NCBI GenBank assembly: GCA_002456995.1
Contig: NTKC01000009.1
Location: 1 to 64,000 of the forward strand
DNA length: 64,000 nt
Source: Candidatus Thioglobus sp. MED-G25
GTDB taxonomy: Bacteria > Pseudomonadota > Gammaproteobacteria > Arenicellales > UBA868
Direction: 5' to 3'
A program made the position numbers and the translations under genes. This document shows positions 56,777 through 64,000 of the stretch, in pieces; the stretch's first letter is position 1, and every line of letters begins with the position of its first letter. The notes under the pieces were generated by a model. The model was not told the origin of the DNA. It saw only the letters and a program-made list of their open reading frames with translations, and ran no database searches.

Positions 56777-57634
56777 CTATCCATCTACGTCTGGATCTTC
56801 AGAATTCCCCCCACTGGGAGTGCGTTTTGAGCCGTGACCGGAAAAGAAACGCCCGGTTGCGTCAGCATGGTGCTGACGTGCGAGGGCATCATAGCCCCTT
56901 GTCGGTTTGGTTTCCGGGTCGAAATGGTCGAAATGGTCCTCGCCCCGTACCAGCGTCGCGGTTAATCGTCGTGGTCCAGTATGGCGAACTCGGGTCGGAA
57001 TATAACTTACACCAATCCCGATTCGACGATCAGTACTCCGGTTAGGTTTCGAAGAGTGCACCAAATGGGTGTGGTGCAGGGTGAACTGTCCGGACGGTAC
57101 CTGCAATAATTCTGCTTGGGTCCAATCGATCCCATCCACATACTGACCATTCGATAACAGGTTGCCTTCAGTCTCGCCCTTCTTATGTGCCAGGGCCCCA
57201 TAACGGTGACTGCCGGGTAAGACCTGGAGACAGCCGCTCACCTCCGAGGAATCCGAAAGCGCGATCCAAGCCGTAACGTGTTCGGCTGGCTCGAGAAAGA
57301 AATAGGTGCCATCTTGATGCCAAGAAACGTAGGTCTGGTCACCCGGTTCCTTGATCCAGCAGGTGAGGTGGTAGACCATAATATTCGGGCCAATTAGGCT
57401 TTCGACAGTATCGAGCACCACGGGTAACCGAATCAGGTCGTGCATCCACGGGAATAACAGGTGGGTTTTGGCACGCACCTGGTTTGACATACTGCTAAGC
57501 TGCCTACCCTCGCTTTTTTCGAACGCTTCCAACTCGTCGCGAAAGTACGCTACCTCTTTCGAAATTAGTCCGTCGAAGGGTCCGATGAAACCCCGTTCCG
57601 CATACTCTCGAACCTGTTCCGGGGTTAGTCTCAC
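56777..57634 (-). CDS. Phytanoyl-CoA dioxygenase family protein
   Basis: An Fe(II)/2-oxoglutarate dioxygenase of 285 residues. The metal-binding triad is visible as WHQDGTYF (HxD) and a distal His in HHTHLVHSSKPN, followed by the 2-oxoglutarate-binding Arg in STDRRIGIGVSY. The N-terminal part (LTPEQVREYAERGFIGPFDG) is typical of PhyH-like hydroxylases. The acidic, Gly/Pro-rich tail is probably disordered. It is followed upstream by an SDR gene 73 bases away on the same strand. Substrate unknown. Confidence 0.93.
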   Translation of the reverse strand: MRLTPEQVREYAERGFIGPFDGLISKEVAYFRDELEAFEKSEGRQLSSMSNQVRAKTHLLFPWMHDLIRLPVVLDTVESLIGPNIMVYHLTCWIKEPGDQTYVSWHQDGTYFFLEPAEHVTAWIALSDSSEVSGCLQVLPGSHRYGALAHKKGETEGNLLSNGQYVDGIDWTQAELLQVPSGQFTLHHTHLVHSSKPNRSTDRRIGIGVSYIPTRVRHTGPRRLTATLVRGEDHFDHFDPETKPTRGYDALARQHHADATGRFFSGHGSKRTPSGGNSEDPDVDG

Positions 57635-57707
57635 GGTGTTTTGTACTCTCAGTCCTCAGATCAGTCCAGATTCTGTCATCGCCACGATACGCGAATAGTC
57701 CCGGCCT

Positions 57708-58472
57708 TCATCTATTCCACCAGGCGAGGTCGGAGAACGAACGTAGGTCGATCTCGTGGGTCCAGGCGGAGCGGTGCTGCTGGGCGATGTGATAGTACGT
57801 ATCCGCGATCTTGGCTGGGAGCATCAAGCCGTCGTGTTCCATACCGCGGGTCTCCCGCAGCTCTTGAAACTTCTCCGGGCCGAGCATCTTACCGAGCGTA
57901 TCCGGGGCATCAACCGAGCCGTCGATGAGGATATGGGCGACGTGTATTCCTTTGGGTGCGAACTCCGCGTTTAGGCTTTGGCAGAGCATCCGCCGTCCTC
58001 CCATTGCCGCTGCATGCGAATGCTGCCCACGGTTGCCGCGCACGGCGGCAGTGGAGGAGGTCACCAGGATCGTTCCTCCGCCGCGCGCCTCCATCAACGG
58101 GCACACAGTCGAGGCGAAACGAAACAAGGCAAAGGTCGCGAGCCGCCAACCGATTTCGAATTGCTTATACGTCGTTTCCTCGAGCGAATGGTTTCCAATC
58201 TGAGCACCGATATTGAACACCGCAACCTCGATGGGCCCGATATCAGCCTCGATTGATGCTACCCGCTCCTCCAGGCTGTCGGTCTCGACCGCATTGAGAA
58301 GGAATCCCGATGCGGAGCCATCCTTGCTTTCGATCTCCTCGACAAGCTGCCTCAAACCGTTCACATTGGTGCGGCGGCAGAGCACTGCGTGATAGCCCGC
58401 TTTCGCGAAGCGCTTGCCGACGTTTCCGCCGATTCCAGCGCCAGCACCTATGACGAGACAGACTGGTTTCAT
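57708..58472 (-). CDS. SDR-fold protein lacking the catalytic Tyr-Lys pair
   Basis: The 254-residue protein has the dinucleotide motif VIGAGAGIGG and a normal Rossmann topology, with VAVFNIGAQ in place of NNAG and TSSTAA keeping Ser. Where YxxxK is expected it reads HSHAAAMGGRRM, so Tyr and Lys are missing. GIHVAHILIDGSVDAP is the family's C-terminal loop. Related SDRs of this type also lack the pair and may bind rather than reduce. It is probably co-transcribed with the dioxygenase gene; the region is GC-rich compared with the core. Confidence 0.85.
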   Translation of the reverse strand: MKPVCLVIGAGAGIGGNVGKRFAKAGYHAVLCRRTNVNGLRQLVEEIESKDGSASGFLLNAVETDSLEERVASIEADIGPIEVAVFNIGAQIGNHSLEETTYKQFEIGWRLATFALFRFASTVCPLMEARGGGTILVTSSTAAVRGNRGQHSHAAAMGGRRMLCQSLNAEFAPKGIHVAHILIDGSVDAPDTLGKMLGPEKFQELRETRGMEHDGLMLPAKIADTYYHIAQQHRSAWTHEIDLRSFSDLAWWNR

Positions 58473-58518
58473 CTCGGGTCAACTCCTAGTTCTACGTTCT
58501 AGAATCCGTTTACCCAAC

Positions 58519-58543
58519 AGGGCGTGATACTTTGTTACCGTTA
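58519..58543 (-). repeat. 26-bp motif, copy 2, upstream of the SDR gene
   Basis: CAGGGCGTGATACTTTGTTA then CCGTTA. It lies 47 bases upstream of the SDR start and overlaps the stop codon of the frame at 58541-58805. No TATAAT follows here. Confidence 0.6.
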
Positions 58544-58805
58544 ATTCTTTGAAGGTTTGCTCTCGACAGTCGTAATATCAGGGCTGACTCCGTTCTTCTT
58601 TAAACAATGCACTTTGGCCTGATCTATCCCTGTGGAATAGTGGACAAGAACGGCAAACCAGTCCTTATTCTTTCGGTAAGTTCTCTTCCACTGTGGAACA
58701 AACAATTTACCAGCTTCTTCCTCATTGGATGTCCAACGATATGCACTACCTTCTATGATAGTTTCAATTCTACCTTCGACTAAGCAAACTTAAAAAGACT
58801 TTCAC
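58541..58805 (-). pseudogene. Probable frameshifted small gene
   Basis: On the minus strand an 80-codon frame without a usable start ends at TAA 58541-58543 and reads EGRIETIIEGSAYRW, then WKRTYRKNKDWFAVL and VHYSTGIDQAKVHC. A GTG at 58805, preceded by AGGAG, begins KVFLSLL in a different frame that stops after 11 codons; joining them near 58790 would give one protein. Family not recognised. A real frameshift or an assembly error cannot be told apart. Confidence 0.4.
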
Positions 58806-58860
58806 TCCTGAATGTCCATATCTTAATCTTTTATGTCTTTACGCTTGTTTTAGATGCCTA

Positions 58861-59139
58861 CTAATTCCGTACATCGACATGAATAGGACCAACCGCTTCC
58901 ATCCTCATTTCTATATCCAGTGTCTCAACTTGGTCTTTACGATACGAAGCAAGTGTTGCCTTGAAGTCTTCATACACTTCCTGAGAGGGATAAGTGCAAA
59001 ATGAGCCGTGATTATGGTCATCGATTGCAAACCACTGCACCGTTGATCCTTCAGGCATGTCATCACCAATCTCCGATTCCATACCATTCCAGTCAATCGC
59101 ATTGGTATGTTTCCAAGTAGTCATTACGGCATATTTCAT
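58861..59139 (-). CDS. Small hypothetical protein, possibly ABM/DUF3303-like
   Basis: A 92-residue protein starting KYAVMTTWKHTNAIDWN. The pattern (strand, helix, VQWFAIDDHNHGSFC, helix YEDFKATLASYRK, strand) suggests a small ferredoxin-like dimeric barrel. The frame extends to 59154, but GGAG precedes the ATG at 59139 by 9 bases. It has the third copy of the 26-bp motif upstream. Function unknown. Confidence 0.65.
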   Translation of the reverse strand: MKYAVMTTWKHTNAIDWNGMESEIGDDMPEGSTVQWFAIDDHNHGSFCTYPSQEVYEDFKATLASYRKDQVETLDIEMRMEAVGPIHVDVRN

Positions 59140-59190
59140 AGCTCTCATCTCCATTTATTATTTACGGCTTCATTCTACAATTCTCCCTTA

Positions 59191-59215
59191 TAGGGCGTGA
59201 CACTTTTTGCCGTCA
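59191..59215 (-). repeat. 26-bp motif, copy 3, upstream of the small hypothetical gene
   Basis: TAGGGCGTGACACTTTTTGC then CGTCA. It lies 52 bases before the ATG at 59139. On the minus strand it reads into TATAAG, like copy 1, which supports a promoter role for the whole unit. Confidence 0.6.
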
Positions 59216-59312
59216 CCGCTCCAGTCAGCACGAATGGCCATAAGACCTAGCATTGGCTCGATGGAATGAATAGACTAATTCTGATGTGACTAACAATTTT
59301 TAAGGTAACACA

Positions 59313-59570
59313 ATGTATTTCTTTGCAGAACATAGACACACAGGCGCCACATGCTTTTCTAAAGACGAATCAAAGACCGTACTATTTGATAATTTAATAA
59401 CTGAAGCAAATGAACATGGTGTAAAAATACATCAATTCTTAAAGTGCGCTCCTGAGCATAGATTCTTTTTTGTGCTTGAGGCTGAGGACTATCAAGCTAT
59501 CCATAACTTTTTTCAGCAAGTATTCACATTAGGAGATATTGAGATTGTTCCAGCAATTAGCGCTCTCTAG
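59313..59570 (+). CDS. Small hypothetical protein (85 aa)
   Basis: The protein reads YFFAEHRHTGATCFSKDES, then HGVKIHQFLKCAPEHRFFFV and EDYQAIHNFFQQVFTLGDIE. It has the same strand-helix-strand size and order as the neighbouring 92-residue protein and could be the same kind of small barrel. It is divergent from that gene. There is no signal or membrane segment. Function unknown. Confidence 0.6.
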   Translation: MYFFAEHRHTGATCFSKDESKTVLFDNLITEANEHGVKIHQFLKCAPEHRFFFVLEAEDYQAIHNFFQQVFTLGDIEIVPAISAL

Positions 59571-59580
59571 AGTGTCTACG

Positions 59581-59760
59581 GGATCGTTAGGTCCGACATA
59601 GCGGGTACAGGTAATGTCGAAGCTAGGAATCTAGCTACTGACACTATATTGGCACTGTCTAAACGTCTTTTCTGACGCGAAACGACCTCAAACAACCTAC
59701 AAGCACAGCATCAGAGTTTAGGTTTATGCTTGTTTGTAGGCGTTTCTTACAATCTACTGC
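59581..59760 (+). repeat. Imperfect direct repeat B, right end of the second element
   Basis: Matches 56391-56560: GCGGGTACAGGTAATGTCGA is shared exactly and AACAACCTA-x-AAGCACAG is conserved. Its inverted repeat arms are at 59696-59705 and 59727-59740, with CCTAC/GTAGG replacing CCTAG/CTAGG of the other copy. It leads directly into the second tRNA-Asn 3' copy. Confidence 0.75.
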
Positions 59761-59820
59761 GGTTGGAACGGTGGACTGTTAATCCATATGTCGCAAGTTC
59801 GAGTCTTGCCCGGGGAGCCA
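59761..59820 (+). repeat. tRNA-Asn 3'-end copy 2 (att-like site)
   Basis: Identical over 60 bases to 56561-56620, and similar to the end of tRNA-Asn at 55067-55142. It marks the junction between the second and third elements. Confidence 0.9.
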
Positions 59821-59865
59821 GTTTTCTTGATTGTTTTGCCATTCCCACCACTCCCATTTTGTCAC

Positions 59866-59988
59866 TCTAACTATCGACGGTAACGTTGCCATTGCGTTAT
59901 GCCGGCTATCAGCCGCTACAAGGATCTATCCCAGCGTTGTCTTGAGACCTTTATGACCAGCGCGGTTGCTTAATACATCTCTGTGCTT
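59866..59988 (-). pseudogene. Decayed integrase C-terminal remnant after att copy 2
   Basis: The minus-strand frame reads HRDVLSNRAGHKGLKTTLG, then a stop codon, then VAADSRHNAMATLP. It matches the AGHKNLKTTQRY and ADDRAHEAMAKLP parts of the fragment at 55194-55382. The nucleophilic Tyr is lost and there is an in-frame stop, so it is clearly dead. Confidence 0.75.
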
Positions 59989-60101
59989 GAAGTTGGTTCA
60001 CGTGGTAATTCTGGTTCGAACCGTTCTACGCCCATCTGTTCACAAGTATAGTTGACCCCAGTTAAACTTTTTGAAGAGCAATGGAAGACAGCGAGGATTA
60101 A

Positions 60102-60668
60102 ATGATGCATGGAAACGCGTTGTGTCCTGGACTTGGCGATTACCTAATAGCCCAAGCCAGAAACAACCACTGGAGCAATAATCGCCTGCATTCGGCATGT
60201 TTGCGTCTGTCTGCCACGGAGTACTACCAGAAACGCCCTAGCTTTTTCGGCTCCATACAGATCCACCTGGATCACATCGTCTTCGTCGATTGGCTCTACC
60301 TAGAGCGCTTAACAGGAAAGCAGTACCTGCCCGCTGATGTTGGGGAAGAATTGCACAGCGAACTCGCGCCACTAGTGGAGGATCAGGTGAAAGCCGATAG
60401 AGCGCTGATCAAGTACTGCGAGGCTGCGAAACCCGAAACCCTTGCCTCAAAGGTGTCGTTCAAGCTTTTGGACGGTACACAGCACACGGAGGCTGTCTGG
60501 GGCGTGCTTGCGCATCTGTTCACGCACCAGATTCATCATCGTGGTCAGGTGCACGATATGCTCTCGGCAACGTCAGTGGCACCGCCCCAGCTTGACCAGT
60601 TTTTCCTCAGCTCCGATTTGCAGCTTCGTGAGGTCGAGTTAAAGGCATTGAACCTACCCATTGAGTAA
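60102..60668 (+). CDS. DinB family protein
   Basis: A four-helix metal-binding protein of 188 residues. The three-His site is visible: HLDHIVFVDWLYLERL (His in helix 2) and FTHQIHHRGQVHDML, with two further His. DinB proteins are often thiol-dependent transferases or hydrolases of unknown substrate. The start is ATG 60102, with GAGG five bases before it. It is cargo of the third element. No damage-inducible promoter was seen. Confidence 0.93.
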   Translation: MMHGNALCPGLGDYLIAQARNNHWSNNRLHSACLRLSATEYYQKRPSFFGSIQIHLDHIVFVDWLYLERLTGKQYLPADVGEELHSELAPLVEDQVKADRALIKYCEAAKPETLASKVSFKLLDGTQHTEAVWGVLAHLFTHQIHHRGQVHDMLSATSVAPPQLDQFFLSSDLQLREVELKALNLPIE

Positions 60669-60866
60669 CGTGGTTTGATGGAGTATTCATCCATCGGCCG
60701 ATTCCTGGCTTTTGGTACTGTCACTAATAGGTTACTAACTTAACGACCTGCCTGACGCGGAGCCAGGTAAAGGACTTGAAGCCTTCGCAGATAAGAACGA
60801 TCTGTGAAATCGTAGACGTGAACTGGCTCAAATTTCCTGGTCAGATTAATGGACCACGCAAATAAA

Positions 60867-60915
60867 GCTGAATTGTTAATTCGTATATCACTGGTTCAAA
60901 CCCAATCCAGGGAAC
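60867..60915 (+). pseudogene. Decayed third copy of the tRNA-Asn 3' end
   Basis: GAATTGTTAATTC lines up with GGACTGTTAATCC of the anticodon arm, and CACTGGTTCAAACCCA with the T-arm, ending CAGGGAAC. The anticodon-stem changes are mostly compensatory, but the T-stem is mismatched. It probably marks the far end of the third element. Confidence 0.65.
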
Positions 60916-60944
60916 TTGTTATTCCAGATTCTTCCGGCTATCAA

Positions 60945-60973
60945 TAAGCCATCAGATCCAGTTTGATGGCTTA
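60945..60973 (-). terminator. Candidate terminator after the secreted hydrolase gene
   Basis: TAAGCCATCA at 60945-60954 pairs with TGATGGCTTA at 60964-60973 around a 9-nt loop. On the minus strand it lies 40 bases after the hydrolase stop; the U-run is short (TTATTG), so strength is uncertain. Confidence 0.45.
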
Positions 60974-61012
60974 AATTGGATTAGCCCGCTGCAGAACATC
61001 ACCAGGCCATAG

Positions 61013-61897
61013 TTATTCGACCCTGTGAGCTTGCAGGAATTCAAGAACCAATTTTTGCACATCAGCATCATCCAGCAGACTATGTCTGCTCACCAATGGC
61101 CCGGTACTATAAACCACTGATCGGCTGCCATTGTCTGAATTCATGTACCTGCCGCAACTGCCTCGTGTCCACGGATTCTGGAGCCACGGATCTTGATCAG
61201 CCACCAGTGCCAGTACCGGCTCCGAAGACGATGCATTAATTCCCCGGTACTCACTCCATTCCGCATGGCAAGTCCACCCTTCAATAACTCTTGCATTAAC
61301 CCCACTGTCCAAATCTGTCGAGACGGTCGCGCTAGTGATCCCGCCCTCACTGAAACCAACTAGAAATATATTCCTCGCATCAACCCAATCTAATTGTTTT
61401 GCATATTTGATAGCATTTAGCGCATCGTACTGCCTCATCTTCAGTGTTTCCCGGTAAAGCCCTGACCTTTTTATCGCCGAATCACAAGACTTTGGATATT
61501 TGGACCGAGCAAAGCTGGCTGGTGCAATTACAGCAAAACCATTTTCAGCGAAAAAATCGAGACGGATGTGCGTTCCCCACCAGATACCAGAACACCCGTG
61601 GAGATAAATGACGGTGGGGAGTTTTCTCTTGTCTAGTAGCGCCTCGTAAGGTAGATCACTAATCTGACCCGCAAATACTTTATGTTTATTGGGTATCCGC
61701 ACAAGAGATGCTTGCCAGGTACGGTCTAACTCATCAGGACTAGACCAATCGGCGGTACTCATCTCAGAATTAGGCGTAAATTGCTTGGTGTGATTGCCTA
61801 AGTCAGCGCCAGCCAGCACGCCGTTATATAGCAACAATAGGCTCGAGATCACAGAAACGATGGATGTAATGCCACCAGATATTGGTGTCGTACTCAT
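61013..61897 (-). CDS. Secreted alpha/beta hydrolase (dienelactone-hydrolase-like)
   Basis: A signal peptide occupies the N-terminus (hydrophobic ITSIVSVISSLLLLYNGVL). The body is an alpha/beta hydrolase: YLHGCSGIWWGTH gives the oxyanion region, LVGFSEGG carries the nucleophilic Ser, ALVADQDPW the acid and RHSLLDD the likely His. This resembles dienelactone-hydrolase or esterase-type proteins of the periplasm. It stands alone on the minus strand after the integration array. Substrate unknown. Confidence 0.85.
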   Translation of the reverse strand: MSTTPISGGITSIVSVISSLLLLYNGVLAGADLGNHTKQFTPNSEMSTADWSSPDELDRTWQASLVRIPNKHKVFAGQISDLPYEALLDKRKLPTVIYLHGCSGIWWGTHIRLDFFAENGFAVIAPASFARSKYPKSCDSAIKRSGLYRETLKMRQYDALNAIKYAKQLDWVDARNIFLVGFSEGGITSATVSTDLDSGVNARVIEGWTCHAEWSEYRGINASSSEPVLALVADQDPWLQNPWTRGSCGRYMNSDNGSRSVVYSTGPLVSRHSLLDDADVQKLVLEFLQAHRVE

Positions 61898-62038
61898 CTG
61901 TCAATAAGCATCTCTCAAATTCTAATATCTATGAGATCTTGACCCATCCTGCTTGTCGCGCAAATTCGATGGAATGTCCGCATAAAGTTGGCGACGAGAG
62001 GTTTTGTATAGACGACAACCCAGCATCCGAATCGGCTT

Positions 62039-63079
62039 TCATAATCGAATTCCCACTCCCTTTTCCGATGCCTCAAAAACTGCGAGGGTAGCCTTTAAAG
62101 TTTTCGTTGCATCCACAGCATTGATTCTAGGCTCCTCTTTACCTTTAATCACTGCGCAGAAATGACGGATCTGTTCGGCATAAGCATCTCCGATCTCACT
62201 CTCGATAACTTCAGGGCTGATTTCATGGAGCCAGTCGGGTTCATTACCCGCATGTCTCCATAGAACCAGATTCGGGAAATCTAGTGACGCTTTGGATCCA
62301 ATAAACCGGTAGACATTTTGTGAAGTCTTGGGAAAATTTGGATTTTCCCCCGTAGCCTGCTCCCAGGTCCAAGGAGAAGGGGTAACGTCCGATAACAAAA
62401 ATGTCCCTAGTGCCCCAGAGTGGAACTCAAGCAAGAGTGCAGTAGTTTCCTCTTTGGGATGGTCTCGAATTCCTTTACTGACTTTGGCTGATATCGAGGC
62501 AATTTCCCCACAGACATATCTGAGGGTATCGATTTCGTGGATTAGATTGATCAGAACCGGCCCTGAAGTTCGCTGCTTGCGCCATTCCAGCTCGAAATAG
62601 GCATCTGCTTTTCGAGTTGCCCAGATGCCTGTGACGCCAACCAGTTCACCCAATACTCCTTTTTCCATCATACGCTTTGTTTGTTGCATTTGTTCGGAAT
62701 AGCGCCGGTGATGCCCGACCAGAACCTGCCTATTGAATCTCTTTGAAAACTCAATAATCTGCTGCGCCTCTTCGAGAGAGGGTGCAATGGGCTTTTCTAC
62801 CAGCACATGGGCATTGAACTCAAGCGACGACAGAACTGGCTCCAGATGCACTTCAGTCGGGGTACACACGATTACACCATCTGGCTGTATCTCTCTCAGC
62901 ATTTGCCTAGTTGATGAAAAGAAACTGGCGTTGGTTTTGATCGCGATTGATTGGGCGAGCGGATCTGTATCGACGATCGCCACCAGTTCAGCTTGGGTCA
63001 CCTCAGAGATTGCCTGCAGATGCCTTTTGCCTATGGTGCCGGCGCCAATCAATCCCAGTTTAGTTTTGTGTTGTCCCAC
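62039..63079 (-). CDS. Gfo/Idh/MocA family oxidoreductase
   Basis: An NAD(P)-dependent sugar- or inositol-type dehydrogenase of 346 residues. The Rossmann motif is GLIGAGTIGKRHLQAI, the conserved EKP appears in VLVEKPIAPSLEEAQQ, and the C-terminal domain has WRKQRTSGPVLINLIHEIDT with the typical His/Asp. It starts at GTG 63079 and is divergent from the ABC permease, so the two could belong to one uptake-and-use pathway. Substrate unknown. Confidence 0.93.
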   Translation of the reverse strand: MGQHKTKLGLIGAGTIGKRHLQAISEVTQAELVAIVDTDPLAQSIAIKTNASFFSSTRQMLREIQPDGVIVCTPTEVHLEPVLSSLEFNAHVLVEKPIAPSLEEAQQIIEFSKRFNRQVLVGHHRRYSEQMQQTKRMMEKGVLGELVGVTGIWATRKADAYFELEWRKQRTSGPVLINLIHEIDTLRYVCGEIASISAKVSKGIRDHPKEETTALLLEFHSGALGTFLLSDVTPSPWTWEQATGENPNFPKTSQNVYRFIGSKASLDFPNLVLWRHAGNEPDWLHEISPEVIESEIGDAYAEQIRHFCAVIKGKEEPRINAVDATKTLKATLAVFEASEKGVGIRL

Positions 63080-63286
63080 GATTATTGTTACTGAGAAACC
63101 TACGAGTGTAGTGATTCATTTGATGCTTAAAAAAGGTTACGATAGCCGGACAATATATACCCTGACCTCCGACATAGACTTGATACCAGGACATCTCACA
63201 AGTAAGAACAATTCACCGGCCAGCTTGACTCTACCCGACTAAAGGCGACGTGGTTCTTAATATCTGCAATCCAACTAACGCCAAAT

Positions 63287-64000
63287 TTGAAACACTATAT
63301 TCTAAGTCGTGTTCTGCTGATGTTTCCAACCCTATTGGGTGCTGGGATTCTGGTCTTCTTTCTAATGAGAGTATTACCTGGAGATATCTGCCTTGTCAGG
63401 TGGGTCGACTACGGTACGAATCTCGATCCGGATTTGCTGGAATTCTGCCGAAACCAACTCGGGCTGAATGATCCCCTGCTGACTCAATTTCTTCAGTTCA
63501 TTGGCGGAGTATTAACATTGGACTTTGGTGAGTCCATGTGGACCGGGCGACCTATCTTAGAAGAATTTGAGCTTCGGTTTGCACTGTCATTCCAGGTTGC
63601 CGTAATGGCAACAGTTTTTTCTGTTTTGATCGCTGTACCTCTTGGTGTCGTGGCGGCTCTAAAGCAGAACACATGGATAGACTATATCGTGCGTATTATC
63701 TCCATCGCGGGCGTCGCCGTTCCATCATTCTGGCTGGGTATTCTGATTATTTTAGGACTGCTTATTGCGAGCCAAAACATTTTTGGAGAGCCCTGGCTAC
63801 CGCCAATAGAATACGTTTCACCGTTTGATGATTTTGGCAGAAATATTTCACAGCTAGTGTGGCCAGCGCTGGCTACAGGTTATCGGTATTCGGCAGTGGT
63901 TGCGCGAATGACCCGTTCGGCATTACTCGATGTTCTGCGGGAAGATTATGTGCGAACCGCCTACGCGAAAGGCCTTACTTCCAGAAAAATTGTCAGTCGC
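63287..64000 (+). CDS. ABC transporter permease (DppB/OppB-like), truncated by window edge
   Basis: The frame is open to the last base (238 codons). It reads YILSRVLLMFPTLLGAGILV then FFLMRVLPGD, the classic start of dipeptide/oligopeptide permeases. GLNDPLLTQFLQFIGGVLTL, DFGESMWTGRPI and the DYVRTAYAKGLTSRK loop at the end are the inner-membrane binding-protein-dependent motif. No ATG or GTG exists between an in-frame stop at 63203 and helix 1, so TTG 63287 is the likely start. It would import peptides or a similar solute; the binding protein and ATPase lie outside the window. Confidence 0.93.
   Translation, partial: MKHYILSRVLLMFPTLLGAGILVFFLMRVLPGDICLVRWVDYGTNLDPDLLEFCRNQLGLNDPLLTQFLQFIGGVLTLDFGESMWTGRPILEEFELRFALSFQVAVMATVFSVLIAVPLGVVAALKQNTWIDYIVRIISIAGVAVPSFWLGILIILGLLIASQNIFGEPWLPPIEYVSPFDDFGRNISQLVWPALATGYRYSAVVARMTRSALLDVLREDYVRTAYAKGLTSRKIVSR

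Noticed and set aside
56561-59820. Two additional tRNA-Asn genes
   Set aside because: Both copies lack the acceptor 5' strand and a full D-arm; only the 3' part is present, which fits attachment-site duplications.
63250-63471. 73-codon frame at the start of the ABC permease
   Set aside because: The permease motifs are in a different frame that stays open to the window edge, so this is a shadow.

Overview
The window reads as a chromosomal contig from a free-living, probably marine, gammaproteobacterium. The evidence is gene order. The runs infC-rpmI-rplT-pheS-pheT-ihfA-merR, rpmF-plsX-fabG-acpP-fabF-mltG-tmk-holB-tatD, surE-yqaA-nlpD, hom-thrC and the divergent rluC/rne pair are all classic gammaproteobacterial arrangements. 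Base composition is moderate. There is no rRNA operon, complete transposon, CRISPR array or prophage. I could not fix the lineage below class.

Layout. (1) 0-14.5 kb is an accessory catabolic zone after a truncated amidohydrolase and tRNA-Leu. It holds glutamate dehydrogenase, a Baeyer-Villiger monooxygenase, a luciferase-like oxidoreductase, an enoyl-CoA hydratase, D-aminoacyl-tRNA deacylase, an MFS exporter, a ChaC cyclotransferase, an ABM monooxygenase, two SDRs, a second amidohydrolase and a BKACE enzyme. (2) 14.7-20.2 kb holds a secreted heparin-lyase-like protein, a phosphoribosyltransferase, a two-component pair resembling the 'proteobacterial dedicated sortase' family, and a bactofilin. 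(3) 20.4-27.9 kb is the fatty-acid, phospholipid, peptidoglycan and replication cluster; fabH and fabD are absent from it. (4) 28-43.4 kb holds Maf, a Rieske protein, RluC, RNase E with a long structured leader, threonine biosynthesis, envelope genes, SurE, metal transport and IlvE. (5) 43.4-54.3 kb is the translation cluster (tRNA-Pro, MerR, IHF-alpha, PheST, L20, L35, IF3, ThrS, tRNA-Val) followed by UvrB. (6) 54.4-61 kb is a mosaic next to tRNA-Asn. (7) 61-64 kb holds a secreted hydrolase, a Gfo/Idh/MocA oxidoreductase and a truncated ABC permease.

The most distinctive region is 55.0-60.9 kb. An intact tRNA-Asn is followed by two identical 60-bp copies and one decayed copy of its 3' part. 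Just beyond the intact gene and each of the two 60-bp copies lies a remnant of the C-terminus of a tyrosine recombinase. The segments between carry YghU, a phytanoyl-CoA-type dioxygenase, an SDR without the YxxxK pair, small hypothetical proteins and a DinB protein. This looks like a fossil tandem array of integrative elements that entered one tRNA gene and kept cargo while losing the integrases.

Other points that stand out are: IF3 starting at an AUA codon; a 24-bp in-frame tandem repeat at the end of rne; a structured rne leader; a strong attenuator-like terminator before pheS; and a 26-bp motif recurring upstream of three island genes. I found no convincing wholly new defence or enzymatic system.
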